A DNA stretch of 64,000 bases. It comes from Caulobacter henricii. GTDB lineage: Bacteria; Pseudomonadota; Alphaproteobacteria; Caulobacterales; Caulobacteraceae. Under the pieces are notes generated by a model. It saw only the letters and a program-made list of their open reading frames with translations. It was not told where the DNA came from and did not search any database. Both the position numbers and the translations under genes were made by a program. The DNA lies in assembly GCF_001414055.1 (NCBI RefSeq), contig NZ_CP013002.1, forward strand, positions 2,852,001 through 2,916,000, written 5' to 3'. Every line of letters starts with the position of its first letter. The stretch's first letter is position 1. Shown in pieces: positions 18,447-28,166 of this stretch.

Positions 18447-19327
18447 GCGATGATCTCCTCAAGAGCGGCCGAAACCGTGTGCTGATGCTCGTAGGTAAAC
18501 TGAGGCTCAATCAGCTTGGCGAAGTTGGCTGGAAAGGCCTCGCGGGCCGAGCCGGTGACGTCGTCGACGTCAGGGATAAAGATCACCATTCCGGTGGTGC
18601 CCACCCGAGCGCAGTCATCGAACAAGCGATAGATCTCGGCCTTGGTGGTAGCGGCCCAGGTGACACTCATGGTTCGACGCGGCTGACGCCGTTCCGAAAA
18701 GCGGCGGCCCGATGGCCCCTCCTCGACGCGATCACGGGCCTGAAGGCCGAGCGTGCGGCCGCGCTCGAAGTTGAAGGCTGGCGACCAGGCTGAAGACACC
18801 CAAAGGCCGCCGATATCGTAGAAACCAGCGGGGTTGAGACGGTCGTCGAACTCTATGCGGAGCGCACTGGCGACCAGGGCCGGAACTACAGGGACAAACC
18901 TGTGCCGACGAAACACGTCGAGGTCGGACAAAAGCGCTTGGCCACCCCACCAGTTTGTCTCCTCCCAGCGGAGCGAAAGCGAGGCGTACCGACGAGGATG
19001 AACCTTTGTCCAAGCGGACTGAAAGACAGGCGCGGCCAGAGAACCTCCGACGCCAGCCACAGTGATCCGGTACTTGGCAGTCAGGCTCAGCGAGTGGAAA
19101 AGGATCCCGACGAGGTCGATGGCCCGAGGCCTGTCAAAGGTCAGTTCGATGACATTGGCGGACAAGGTGGCGATATCGGTCTGGCGCATCGGTTGCGTCA
19201 GGTGGCGAGGACTCACCGCCAAGGCATTGGTCATCAGATTGGATAGTGGCAAGGCGGCCGAGCCAGCGGTGCCGCCAAGCGACAGCAGAGGCAGTAGGTT
19301 GCGAGATGCGACTTTTCCCAGCGCCAT
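18443..19327 (-). CDS. phage distal tail protein of unknown function
   Basis: 294 residues from ATG 19327; GGGG at a 6-nt distance supports it over a GTG at 19339. The protein mixes beta-rich text (FDRPRAIDLVGILFHSLSL, YRITVAGVGG) with the pattern NFERGRTLGLQARD and RRTMSVTWAATTKAEIYRLF. This pattern recurs in distal tail proteins of siphoviral transposable phages. It sits second after the tape measure. No catalytic motif is visible. Confidence 0.6.
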   Translation of the reverse strand: MALGKVASRNLLPLLSLGGTAGSAALPLSNLMTNALAVSPRHLTQPMRQTDIATLSANVIELTFDRPRAIDLVGILFHSLSLTAKYRITVAGVGGSLAAPVFQSAWTKVHPRRYASLSLRWEETNWWGGQALLSDLDVFRRHRFVPVVPALVASALRIEFDDRLNPAGFYDIGGLWVSSAWSPAFNFERGRTLGLQARDRVEEGPSGRRFSERRQPRRTMSVTWAATTKAEIYRLFDDCARVGTTGMVIFIPDVDDVTGSAREAFPANFAKLIEPQFTYEHQHTVSAALEEIIA

Positions 19328-19329
19328 CG

Positions 19330-20889
19330 TCAGCCCCACAATGTCCAGATGGCCAAGTCACGGCTTGGCCGGCCGGGCTCCTCACCCAACAGCAAGAGCA
19401 ACACGTCCAGACCGCGCGGCGGGTAGACAAGGCGCACAGTCTTGCCGAGGGGAAGCGCTAGGGCCTCATCGGTCAGTTCGACGGTGACTTTCCACTGGCG
19501 GCGCGGCGCGCCGTCCGAGCGCAGGCCGAAAAGGGCCTTGAGTTGGTTCGCCAAGGCCAGAGCGTCAGCTTCGGATCTCAGGGCGGTTTCGATCTCTATC
19601 GTGCGCCAGGCACCGGGTAGGCGGGCCTTGACGGCAGCGTCTTCCAGCACCGCCCAGCGCCAAGTGCTGCCAAGCTTTTCCGCAGCCGCTGTGTTGCGCA
19701 ATGCCGGGGCAAGGTCGCCCCCTGAGAAGGTTGTCCAGATCTTGCCGTAGCCCACACGGATGATGCCTGCAGGAGCTGGCGCACTCTCATCGGCCTGAAG
19801 ATCCTTGATCTGGTCTTCCAGCAAGGTGAGGTCGGCGACGGCGGCGGGGGGCGCTATTGGCGTGGCCTGCCAGACCCCCAACCGATCAGGGATCAATGCC
19901 GCCAGAGCCGCCCGAGTCAGTGGTTTGATCATGTCAGCGGCGCTGATCTGGTCTGCCGCGAACACGCCTACGGAAGCCGTCGCCGCCAGAGCCGAAACAC
20001 TGGCCCCTATCCGCCCCGCCGGGACACCCGCCTTGGTCAGTATCCGTGCGGTGATGGGTCCGACTGTATCGACATAGGTCGGCGTACTGTCGCCCTGACA
20101 ACCAAAGCTCAGAGCGCCGACAGGGTCTCCATTGATCTTCAGAAGGCCTCGCCCCTTGTCGGTCGTGTAGGAGGCCGCTGCGGGGTTGAACGCATCGAAG
20201 ACAGCGCCGACCCTGTCGCCCTGGTCGGCAAACCCAGCCGCTGCGCCTCGGTCGAAGATTGCGATTGAGCCATTGACCGCGCCTGCATGCAGCTGATGAG
20301 CGCGGATTGCGCCATTGACTTGAGGCGCAGGCAGATGGGCGTCGATCAGGTTGCCGTAGGCCAATGGCTTGGGCTTGCCTTTGAGACCGTCAGCGGCACC
20401 TTCATAGAGCACCCCGCCGGTGCCGTTGGTGCCGGCATAGGTCGTTGCCTGAACCGGCGTATCCAGTTCTGCCCTGTAGTCATAGAAGCCGACAGTCACC
20501 TGACCCGCTTCGCTGGTGGAATGGCTGAAGCGCGGCGTTGAAGCCAGGCCTCTGAAGATCTCGACAGCCGTGCTGAAGGGGGTTCCTTCCGTCCAGCGCT
20601 TGACAGAAATCTGGCCCCAGACGTGGGCCTGATAGGCATCAAGACCGCCGTGGCCATTCGCCAGTTTCATAGCACCCACGCCCAGCCCGGGCGTAAGCAG
20701 AGCGAAGTCCTCAAAAAGCGCACGCCGAATCGTCGGCGCTTCAAGCAGGCAATCGTCCCAGGCGACGTTGGGCCGAAGGGCATCAGTCGGAGGCATCGGG
20801 CGGATGGCGCGATCAGCAAAGCGCAAGGTCGAAACGACGCCGGCCGGCGATGTGACATCGACTTCGATCAGGATGACGGTCTGAGTCAT
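19330..20889 (-). CDS. phage tail hub-type protein
   Basis: 519 residues, directly after the tape measure and overlapping it by 1 bp. The N-terminal 100 residues, with MTQTVILIEVDVTSPAG, FADRAIRPMPP and WGQISVKRWTEG, are beta-rich. The long middle contains GYGKIWTTFSGGDLAPAL and an arm-like region, and the end carries TLWG. The gene order tape measure then large beta-rich protein fits a distal tail or hub protein. Assignment rests on synteny and length rather than a recognised domain. Confidence 0.6.
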   Translation of the reverse strand: MTQTVILIEVDVTSPAGVVSTLRFADRAIRPMPPTDALRPNVAWDDCLLEAPTIRRALFEDFALLTPGLGVGAMKLANGHGGLDAYQAHVWGQISVKRWTEGTPFSTAVEIFRGLASTPRFSHSTSEAGQVTVGFYDYRAELDTPVQATTYAGTNGTGGVLYEGAADGLKGKPKPLAYGNLIDAHLPAPQVNGAIRAHQLHAGAVNGSIAIFDRGAAAGFADQGDRVGAVFDAFNPAAASYTTDKGRGLLKINGDPVGALSFGCQGDSTPTYVDTVGPITARILTKAGVPAGRIGASVSALAATASVGVFAADQISAADMIKPLTRAALAALIPDRLGVWQATPIAPPAAVADLTLLEDQIKDLQADESAPAPAGIIRVGYGKIWTTFSGGDLAPALRNTAAAEKLGSTWRWAVLEDAAVKARLPGAWRTIEIETALRSEADALALANQLKALFGLRSDGAPRRQWKVTVELTDEALALPLGKTVRLVYPPRGLDVLLLLLGEEPGRPSRDLAIWTLWG

Positions 20890-23800
20890 CAGGACGCCAA
20901 CTTCTGACGAAGATAGAGGTTCTGCAGGCTGGTCTGGTCGCTCAGATCGCGAAATGCCGCTGCCTGGCCCTGCGCGCTCGCCTCGACGTTTTCCACGGCC
21001 ATTTGAACTGCGCTCAAACCGTCTTGAACGGCCATTGCAACGTCACTGGCCCCCGCAACCGTTGCAGTTCTGAGTTCTTCCAGTTTGACCGCGAGATCTG
21101 TGCGCATCCTATCGATTGAGGCGCTTAGACGGTCGGTCTGCGGCGTCAAAGCCTGGACCAGGATCGGCGAGAAATCCGGCGAGTTGCCCAGGATTGTCGG
21201 CTTGGCAGTGATGGCTGCGCCGATCGCTCCGGCTAGGCCGCCGCTGGGGTCGCTTGAAGTATTGGCGACCAGGGCGGTCAGGCTGAGACCGAGGGTCTGC
21301 AGCGTCGATACCACGGGATCGGTTTGTGGCGCGCTGCTCATCCCGGTCAGGGCGGTCACATCGCCGGTGACCTTGTTGAACCGGGCAAGGCGGGCGGTTG
21401 CGCTTGAGGTGGCTTCACGGTCGGCGGCCAGCAGCCGGTCGGCATAGGTGGTCAGGCTGGCTAGGGCGTTTGCATCGCCACCCCGGGCCATAGCCAACTG
21501 ACGGTCATATTGATCCTGGGCGAGCTTCAACTCTTCAGCTGGGTTCAGCTGGTTGTCGTTGCTGGCGCCAAGGCCATCGAGCCAGGACTGCAAGCGCGGC
21601 CGTGCGTCGGCAAAGACGTCGGTGGCTTCTTTGGCGGCGCTGGTCAGACCCATCAAGGCGTCCTGAATTTGCAGGTCGCGCATGATCTCAAGCTTGCCCA
21701 GGACATCCCCCGAAAGCAGCCCGGTGGCGATCAGGCCATTGGCTTCGGCCTTCATGGCCTCATAGTTTCTGTTCACCCCGTCCACCGCCGATTTCTTGGC
21801 GTATTCGGTCGGGTTGGTGATCTTCAGGATCGCATCGTCGATCGAGCCTGCGAAGTTACCTGCCGCCACCTGGTCTTGCAGTTTGGCTGCCGCGTCGCTG
21901 GCGGCGTCGCCCAGTTCCTTGATCGAAGCGGTGACCTGCAGATCCTTCAGCTGGTCCAGCTGGGTGAAGATTTCCGAGGACAGTTTGCCGGCGGCGACCA
22001 TGGCGGTGGCCTGGGCTCGCATGCTGGTGATGCTGGCGTCTATGTCGGCCAGTGCCTGATCGCGCTTGAAGCCCGTGGGATCGGTCAGTCTGGCAATGCC
22101 GGACTTGATGTCCGATGTCAGCTTTGCTGGATCGGCCAACTGGCCAGGGGTCAAGGATGAAGCTGCGTCATCAGCCGCCTGGCCCAGGCGCTTCAGCGCG
22201 TCCGCAACCTGCAGGTCTTTCAGCTGCTCGATCTTGCCCAGCACGTCAGCGGTCGTGAGACCGGCAGAGATCAGCTCTTCGGCCTGCTTCTTCAGGGCCT
22301 GATAGTTGGCCTCGATGGCGTCCAGCGCGGCCTTGCGCTCATAGGCGGCCGGATCGACCAGCTTTGCGATGGCGTCATCGACCGAGGTAGAAAGCCCGCC
22401 CGCCATCTGCATCGTGGCGATGACCTGGTCGAGAGATGCGCCCGCCAGAAGCATCTTCTGGGCATAGTCAGTCTGGGCCTGAGTAGCCCATTTGGCATTG
22501 GCGATGATGGTGCGGGTGGCGGCCTCGACGGCTGCGGCGGTGTCGCCCACGGCCGTATCGATAGACTGGCCGTTGCTGAAGTTCAGATGGGTTGGATCGC
22601 GCTGACCGATGTCGATCTTGCTGACCGTGGCGTTCAAGGTCGCGCCGCCGGCCACCAGAGCCGCCTGGATCTGGGCGACCGCCGAGGCGATGGACTGGGC
22701 CGCCGCCGTGGTGGCCTCGGTCCTTTTGGCCCCGTCTATCGAGGTCACGGACCCTTTCTGATCGAGCGAGACGACAGCGGCCTCGTTGGACTTCTTACCG
22801 CCGACAAGGCCCCCGACCAGGTTGCCGAGGACCGAGCCGATCAAGGAGCCGCCGGGGATCGGGATGAACGACCCGATGGCGCCGCCGATGGTGCCGCCGA
22901 TCTGGTTGCCCTTGCTCTGCTTCAAACCCAGCATCCCGGCGAGGCTGGAAACCAGCATGCCCGTGCCGGCACCTCCGATCGCGCCGCCGGCCATGCCGCC
23001 GAACCTTGCGGCGTCCAGCGCGCCCATGCCGACCTTGCCAAGGAGGCCGGTGATCGCTTTTGCAGACCCCGTAGCCAGACCCGAAAGCCCGCCTGCGCTA
23101 TTGAAAAGGGACCCCAGCCCAGCCAGGCCGCCTTGGGCGCCGGCTGCACCGATTGAGCCTGTCAGGCCCGAGATCGAACCGACTACGGCGTTGATGATCA
23201 GATTGATGGGCTCAGCCAGGAGAGCTTTATAGACCGCCTGGCGCAGGGCGCGTTCGGCATAGTCTCCGACCTGATCCATGCCCAGCTCGCCGCTCTCGAC
23301 GAAGGCGTCCTCCAGACCCTGCTTCAACTCGCCGATCGCCGCCGCATCTTCGGCCGCTGCCTGGTCGGCCAGGGCCAGGGCACGGGCCCGGGCCTCGACC
23401 TCCTCCTGCGTCCAGTCTGCGTGCTCGGCCAGAAGCGCCGACTTGCGCTGCAGGTAGCGCTCCTCGATGGCGCGCTCGCTATTGGTCATCCGCGCCAGGC
23501 GAAGTTCCTCGGCCTGGCGGACGTCGAACTGGGCGCTGTCGGCTGCCGCTTGGGCCGCAAAGAGGGCGTCGGCCTTGGCGCGAATGGCCACGACCTGGTC
23601 GTCGGTCAAATTGGTGCCGGCGCGCTCGATCTCCTGGCGCGCGAACTCGGCCCGTTGATACTCGACCAGGGCCGAGGTCCCGCCCTTCAGCGCGGCGGTA
23701 TAGGCCAGCTCAGAAGACAGTCGTTTGTCGAGGTCGCGGATCTGGGCGGCAACTCGCTCGGCCTTTTGGGTCGCCAGGGCCTGCCGTTCAGATGCCTCGG

Positions 23801-26402
23801 CAGAGGCGATGGCCGCCTTGGCATGCTTCAAGGTCTCGCCGGTCAGCTGGTCGAGCGTGTCGATCCCCAGCTGCTGCAAAACGCGCAGCCCGGCCTCTTG
23901 CACCTGCAGGGCCTCCATCGCCGCCTCACCCTGAACCGCGGCCGCGGAACGGCGCTGCAGGGCGGCGGTGTCCAGGTCTGCCGACTTGGCCAGGCCGGCT
24001 GATTTCTCGATGCGCTCGTTGGCGATCTTAAGGCGTTCGGTCTCTTCGACACGCTCACGGATCGAGGCGACCAGGGCGGTTTCGGCAGCGGTGAGCTTAG
24101 GCCGGTCGGCCAGCGCCAGGCGCTCGACGGCTTGGCGGCCGGCCTCCTGGACCTTCCAGTTGTCCAGGGCCGCGCCGCCGGCGATCAGGGCGGCGGTGTA
24201 GGCGTTCTGGGCGGCCACAGCGGCGGCCAGATCAGAGTCCTTGATCTGCGCGCGTAGTTCCTGACGATCGGGTTTGCTGGAGGGGGAGCTGGTGGCTGAG
24301 GACTTTGGTTTGTCTTCCTTTGCGGGTGCCGCGAAAATGATGGCATTCTGTGCCGCCATCGACCGTGCGATGTCAGTATCAAGCTGGTCAACCCGCGCCG
24401 TCGCCATCATCTGGCGCTTAATCGGGTCGCCGTTGGTCTTCACGCCGACGACCACATCGGCGACTCGGGTGCCACTCTTAATGAGGCCGTCGCGCTCGGC
24501 GCGCAGCTTGGTCTCATTCTCCGCCAGGGCCGCGACGGCAGCCTGCCGGCGGGCGTCGGCTAGCTTGAGCGTCTGGACGGTCAGGTCTCGGGTCGAGCCT
24601 GTCAAGCCATCAGTCGGACTGATCGCATTTCGAGTATCGCTGGCGAAAGCTCGAGTGTTTACGCCGGCCTCGGCCAAGATCGCGGCGGCCTCGGACATCG
24701 CCGCCGCGTAGCTCTGCTGCGTCTCCAACGCCTCTTGCGCACGCCTCTCGCCCTCGGCGACCTCGTGCGCGACGAAGGCGACTGCGGCGCCTGCCGCCAT
24801 GAACGCGATGCCCCATGGCCCGCCCAGCAGACCCATTAAGCCCGACGCCGCACCAGACAGCCCCCGCATCGCCGCGCCGGTGACGCTCGACGCCCGGCTC
24901 AGGCCCACTTGGGCAACTTCCGCCCGGGCGGATGCGGCAACAGTCGCGTTCTGGGCGATCGTCAGCTCGGCCTGGGCTGCCGCATAGGCGGCCTGGGCGC
25001 GGGCACTGGTTTGCGATGAGGCCGAGGCCTGCAGCTGCGCGCCATGCTGGCGCAGAGTTGCCGCAGCCAAAGTCTCACGGGCCAAAGCCGATTCACGAGC
25101 CGCGACAGCGCTCTGCAGCTCGGCGCGGGCGGCGGCCTCGATGGCACCGCGCAGAGAGGTGACGGCCCGGGCCTCAACGATGGCACCCTCGGTAGCCGAG
25201 GCCGCAGCCGTCGTTGCAGTCTGCGCCTTCAGCAGATACGCGGCGGCAGCCGCGCGAGCCTCAATGGTGGTGGTGGCGATCCAGCGCGCCAGACCAACGC
25301 CGACCACAGTCTGGGCGGCCAGGGCAATGCCATTGATGTTCTGAGCCAGGAAGGCGGCGATCGACGCGGCGTCCGAAAGACCCTCACCAAGTAGCCGACC
25401 AAGCGCGCGGGCCGCTTCCTTGGATTCCGGCGAGGCCAGCTCGGCGTTCAGTTCAGCGAGGCCCTCGCGCATCCCGCCAAGGAACTCACCTCCTGCCGCG
25501 ACTTCCAGGTCGAAGATGGAATTCTTGAACTTCGCGAGCTCGACGCGGGCCTGGCCAAGCGGCGTGATCAAAGCCTGCTCAACGCCCGGACCAAACTCCT
25601 TGCGCAACTGGTCCGCGAACTTGGGCAAGAAGTCGTCGGCCAGCAGCTTGCCGCTTGCGACCAGCTTATTCATTTCCTGGCTGGTCAGGCCCATCGCGCG
25701 CTGGGCGACTTGAAAGGCGCCCGGCAAGGCTTCGGCCAATTGCTCGCGGAGCTCATCCTGCGAGATCACTTGTTTGCTGGCCATCTGGCTGATCGCAGCC
25801 ATGGCCAGCTTTTGCCGCTCCTGCGTCAAGTTCAGGACGGTCCCAGCCTCGTTGACACCCAGCCAGATCTTGCGGGTGTTCTCTCCTGCCAGGGCGGTGC
25901 CGTTGGTCGCAGCGGCCAGCGACATGTAATCGGCGGTCGCGGTCTTGATGACCAGGCCCATGCGCTCGGCTTCCGAGCGGACAAAGGCCTGCGCTTCTGC
26001 GGCACCCTTGGCTCCGCCGGTCACCGCCGACAGTCCCGTCTCAAACCCCTGCATTGCGAACGCAGCGTCAGTGATCTTGCTCGCCAGCTCGCGGCCGCCG
26101 ATCGTCGCCAGGGCAGTGCCCAGACCGATGCCGGCGGCCCGCGCGCTGCTGGCCGATCGCTCGAATCCACGTGCGCCGGCCTCGGCCTGCTCGAGTCCTC
26201 GCCGGGCCCCCGCGCCATGGGTGGTGATCTGCTGCAGCTCACGATCGAGCTTGCCACCGGCCGCCGTAGCCTGATCCAGCCCCGCGCCGGCCTTGGCGCC
26301 GGACTGGCCCAGTTGCTGGACGTCCTTGGCCACGCCGCCAATGACGCTGGCACTGTTGCCGGCGGTGGCCTCAAGGCGCAGGCGGGCGATCAGATCGCTC
26401 AT
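20889..26402 (-). CDS. tail length tape measure protein (1837 aa)
   Basis: The longest gene in the window. Residues about 90-250 match the tape-measure N-terminal domain with GFETGLSAVTGGAKGAAEAQ, AERMGLVIKTATADYMSLAA and QLAEALPGAFQVAQRAMG. A long helical, Ala/Gln-rich region follows, then a glycine-rich membrane-like stretch around LKQSKGNQIGGTIGGAIGSF. The C-terminal third has three ~65-100 residue repeats (see the repeat entry). The protein sets tail length and probably helps DNA entry. At roughly 1.5 Angstrom per residue, 1837 residues would predict a tail of about 275 nm, an estimate only. Its ATG overlaps the stop of the frameshifted chaperone. Confidence 0.9.
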   Translation of the reverse strand: MSDLIARLRLEATAGNSASVIGGVAKDVQQLGQSGAKAGAGLDQATAAGGKLDRELQQITTHGAGARRGLEQAEAGARGFERSASSARAAGIGLGTALATIGGRELASKITDAAFAMQGFETGLSAVTGGAKGAAEAQAFVRSEAERMGLVIKTATADYMSLAAATNGTALAGENTRKIWLGVNEAGTVLNLTQERQKLAMAAISQMASKQVISQDELREQLAEALPGAFQVAQRAMGLTSQEMNKLVASGKLLADDFLPKFADQLRKEFGPGVEQALITPLGQARVELAKFKNSIFDLEVAAGGEFLGGMREGLAELNAELASPESKEAARALGRLLGEGLSDAASIAAFLAQNINGIALAAQTVVGVGLARWIATTTIEARAAAAAYLLKAQTATTAAASATEGAIVEARAVTSLRGAIEAAARAELQSAVAARESALARETLAAATLRQHGAQLQASASSQTSARAQAAYAAAQAELTIAQNATVAASARAEVAQVGLSRASSVTGAAMRGLSGAASGLMGLLGGPWGIAFMAAGAAVAFVAHEVAEGERRAQEALETQQSYAAAMSEAAAILAEAGVNTRAFASDTRNAISPTDGLTGSTRDLTVQTLKLADARRQAAVAALAENETKLRAERDGLIKSGTRVADVVVGVKTNGDPIKRQMMATARVDQLDTDIARSMAAQNAIIFAAPAKEDKPKSSATSSPSSKPDRQELRAQIKDSDLAAAVAAQNAYTAALIAGGAALDNWKVQEAGRQAVERLALADRPKLTAAETALVASIRERVEETERLKIANERIEKSAGLAKSADLDTAALQRRSAAAVQGEAAMEALQVQEAGLRVLQQLGIDTLDQLTGETLKHAKAAIASAEASERQALATQKAERVAAQIRDLDKRLSSELAYTAALKGGTSALVEYQRAEFARQEIERAGTNLTDDQVVAIRAKADALFAAQAAADSAQFDVRQAEELRLARMTNSERAIEERYLQRKSALLAEHADWTQEEVEARARALALADQAAAEDAAAIGELKQGLEDAFVESGELGMDQVGDYAERALRQAVYKALLAEPINLIINAVVGSISGLTGSIGAAGAQGGLAGLGSLFNSAGGLSGLATGSAKAITGLLGKVGMGALDAARFGGMAGGAIGGAGTGMLVSSLAGMLGLKQSKGNQIGGTIGGAIGSFIPIPGGSLIGSVLGNLVGGLVGGKKSNEAAVVSLDQKGSVTSIDGAKRTEATTAAAQSIASAVAQIQAALVAGGATLNATVSKIDIGQRDPTHLNFSNGQSIDTAVGDTAAAVEAATRTIIANAKWATQAQTDYAQKMLLAGASLDQVIATMQMAGGLSTSVDDAIAKLVDPAAYERKAALDAIEANYQALKKQAEELISAGLTTADVLGKIEQLKDLQVADALKRLGQAADDAASSLTPGQLADPAKLTSDIKSGIARLTDPTGFKRDQALADIDASITSMRAQATAMVAAGKLSSEIFTQLDQLKDLQVTASIKELGDAASDAAAKLQDQVAAGNFAGSIDDAILKITNPTEYAKKSAVDGVNRNYEAMKAEANGLIATGLLSGDVLGKLEIMRDLQIQDALMGLTSAAKEATDVFADARPRLQSWLDGLGASNDNQLNPAEELKLAQDQYDRQLAMARGGDANALASLTTYADRLLAADREATSSATARLARFNKVTGDVTALTGMSSAPQTDPVVSTLQTLGLSLTALVANTSSDPSGGLAGAIGAAITAKPTILGNSPDFSPILVQALTPQTDRLSASIDRMRTDLAVKLEELRTATVAGASDVAMAVQDGLSAVQMAVENVEASAQGQAAAFRDLSDQTSLQNLYLRQKLAS
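21650..22390 (-). repeat. three imperfect repeats within the tape measure gene
   Basis: Each unit reads DDAI-K-DP--Y followed by a helix and ends LKDLQV--AL--L, at about 22190-22390, 21910-22115 and 21650-21846. Protein similarity is clear; the DNA copies have diverged. Confidence 0.7.
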
Positions 26403-27135
26403 GTGCGAACCTCCGACCAGGCGTGCATCGCCTCAGCTTCCATGATGCGGATCCGCCGGAAGTCGTCGGTCCCGATTTCGCCCAGGCCTTCAAGTCGGGC
26501 CGTTAGGTCCAGCACCTCGTACTTCAAGCCCATGGCGCGTATCTGCGCCGTCGACCAGGTCGAGAGCGCAACCCAGTGCCACTGGCTTTGCATGGCCAGA
26601 AAGAGCCGTACGGCGAAGACATTGTCAGGGTGGACGTCGAAGGCGCTGGGCGCGATCGGCGCGGTCTGCATATCGGCCCGCGCCTTGTCGATCTGCTCCT
26701 GGCTGTAGCCGAATGCAGCCAGATCCTCCAGCATCGCCTCGACGTCACTGTCCAGAAGCTCAGCGTTCTGGCGGCGCCCCACGGCGATCAGGCGCGCCGC
26801 CTCGATCAGTTTTTTGCCGGGATGCCCTGCATGAACTGGATGTAAGCCGTGATCAGCGCCTGGCGCACATAGGCTCGATCGAGAAACTTCTTGCGCAGAG
26901 CCTCGGTGAACTCGGCAGGCTCCACATCGGACAGGCCGATCCAGAACTTGCCCGGCCAGGCATTCGGGTCGTTGGCTTTCTGGGCCTCTTCGGTCTCTTC
27001 CGGCGTCAAGGCCAGGAAGACTGCATCGAAGGTCTGCACCTCGATGCCGCCGCCGTCCTGCGGCACGTTGACGTTCACCGGCCACACGGCTTTGAAGCCC
27101 GTTTCCAGGCTCTTGAAATCGAATTTGACGCTCAT
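26399..27135 (-). CDS. tail assembly chaperone GT-type fusion, made by -1 frameshift
   Basis: Ribosomes that slip -1 at the A AAA AAC heptamer (26809-26815) continue into the overlapping frame as KKLIEAARLIAVGRR and stop at 26399, giving about 245 residues. The extension contains EAMLEDLAAFGYSQEQID and the C-terminal MHAWSEVRT. In lambda-like and many other siphoviruses the G and GT proteins are made this way and keep the tape measure in an assembly-ready form. The fusion stop overlaps the tape-measure ATG. The frameshift is inferred from sequence and gene order. Confidence 0.8.
26806..27135 (-). CDS. tail assembly chaperone G-type protein (zero frame)
   Basis: 109 residues, MSVKFDFKSLETGFKAVWP to GIPAKN, ending at TGA 26806-26808 immediately after the slippery heptamer. 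The segment TFDAVFLALTPEETEEAQK and the following FWIGLSDVEPAEF have the small acidic look of tail chaperones. It begins 92 bp after the tail tube gene and its terminator hairpin. Confidence 0.8.
   Translation of the reverse strand: MSVKFDFKSLETGFKAVWPVNVNVPQDGGGIEVQTFDAVFLALTPEETEEAQKANDPNAWPGKFWIGLSDVEPAEFTEALRKKFLDRAYVRQALITAYIQFMQGIPAKN
26809..26815 (-). other. -1 ribosomal frameshift slippery heptamer A AAA AAC
   Basis: On the - strand the zero frame reads GCA AAA AAC TGA, so the tRNAs on AAA AAC can re-pair in -1 and bypass the adjacent stop. The heptamer is of the classic X XXY YYZ type and lies exactly where the two chaperone frames meet. Confidence 0.8.
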
Positions 27136-27171
27136 TTTTCATGATCCCTATGGGGCTTGAACGGGGCTCAA

Positions 27172-27200
27172 AAATCGGGCGCGGAGAGGTCTCCGCGCCC
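27172..27200 (-). terminator. intrinsic terminator after the tail tube gene
   Basis: GGGCGCGGAGA and TCTCCGCGCCC form a perfect 11-bp stem, followed on the - strand by GATTTTTG. It lies between the highly expressed tail tube gene and the chaperone/tape-measure genes and probably reduces downstream expression by partial termination. Confidence 0.8.
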
Positions 27201-27227
27201 GGCTTGATCGGTGGGCGCGAAGGCCGG

Positions 27228-28160
27228 TTAGGTCAGGACGATCGACACGTCGTCGTCGACGTTCAGCGCCGAGGCGTTGAACGTCAGATCGGCTTCCTGG
27301 ACATCCAGGCCCTTGTCGTCGCTGTAGGTCGGCTGGCCGTTCTGGAACCGGGCATTGACCGTCAGGATCAGGCCGGCCGTGGCTCCGTGAACCAGCGCCA
27401 GGGTCGAGACAGTGTTGTTCTCGGCCAGGGTTTCGAGGTTCAGGACGCTGGGTAGAAGCACCCCCATCTTGGTCTTGCCGGTCAGGGTGCGCGGGCCGAC
27501 CAGGTCAATAGTGCGCTGGTTGGGCCGGTCGCTGAACACGACATTGTCGGAGTGGTCGATTGATAGGCTTCGGAAAGGTGCGCTGGCACCGGCGAAGGTG
27601 AAGGTCGTGTTCGCCTGGGTTATGGGCCGGATGTCATTCCAGCCGGTCCAGGTCGCGTCGGCATGCGCAGGTCTGGCACCGTCGGCTACGGCGGTCTTGA
27701 GGCCCTTGAGCTTGACGATCGCGACGGGACGTTGGTTCTCGTCGAACTTGAAGCTCACCATGCCGCGAGCGCCCAGAAGCTTGTGCAGCCGGCGATCCTC
27801 GCGCCAGTAGACGGTAAGCGAATCCGACGCTGCCGGGTCGGCGGCCAGGGCATAGGTCACCGAGGTGGTGGCCACGAGGGTTTCGGTCCAGCCGCAGGCC
27901 TTCATCAGGAAGCCCCACTTGGGGGCAGTGCCCCTGGTGCCTGAAGCGGCTAGCGGAATCTGCACCGACAACTCGCCATAGACCCCGGTCATGAAGCCCG
28001 GGACGGGACCCACGCCCGGGCGCTCGACGACGGCGGCCGCTCGCGAGCCCTGGGGCGTGAAGGTGACGCTTTCGCCCCAGACGGTGTCGACGGCGGCGGC
28101 CGTAGAATCGACGCCGTAAGTGACTTCTTTCTTGATCAGCAGCAGCTGCGCGCTGGACAT
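27228..28160 (-). CDS. major tail tube protein
   Basis: 310 residues, beta-rich, starting MSSAQLLLIKKEVTYGVDST. Text such as VERPGVGPVPGFMTGVYGEL, PKWGFLMKACGWTET, LKGLKTAVADG and PTYSDDKGLDVQEADLTFNA is typical of tail tube proteins of Mu-like siphoviruses. The position before a G/GT pair and the tape measure, with a private terminator, supports this. No tail sheath gene is nearby, so the tail is non-contractile. Confidence 0.8.
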   Translation of the reverse strand: MSSAQLLLIKKEVTYGVDSTAAAVDTVWGESVTFTPQGSRAAAVVERPGVGPVPGFMTGVYGELSVQIPLAASGTRGTAPKWGFLMKACGWTETLVATTSVTYALAADPAASDSLTVYWREDRRLHKLLGARGMVSFKFDENQRPVAIVKLKGLKTAVADGARPAHADATWTGWNDIRPITQANTTFTFAGASAPFRSLSIDHSDNVVFSDRPNQRTIDLVGPRTLTGKTKMGVLLPSVLNLETLAENNTVSTLALVHGATAGLILTVNARFQNGQPTYSDDKGLDVQEADLTFNASALNVDDDVSIVLT

Positions 28161-28166
28161 GTCGGG

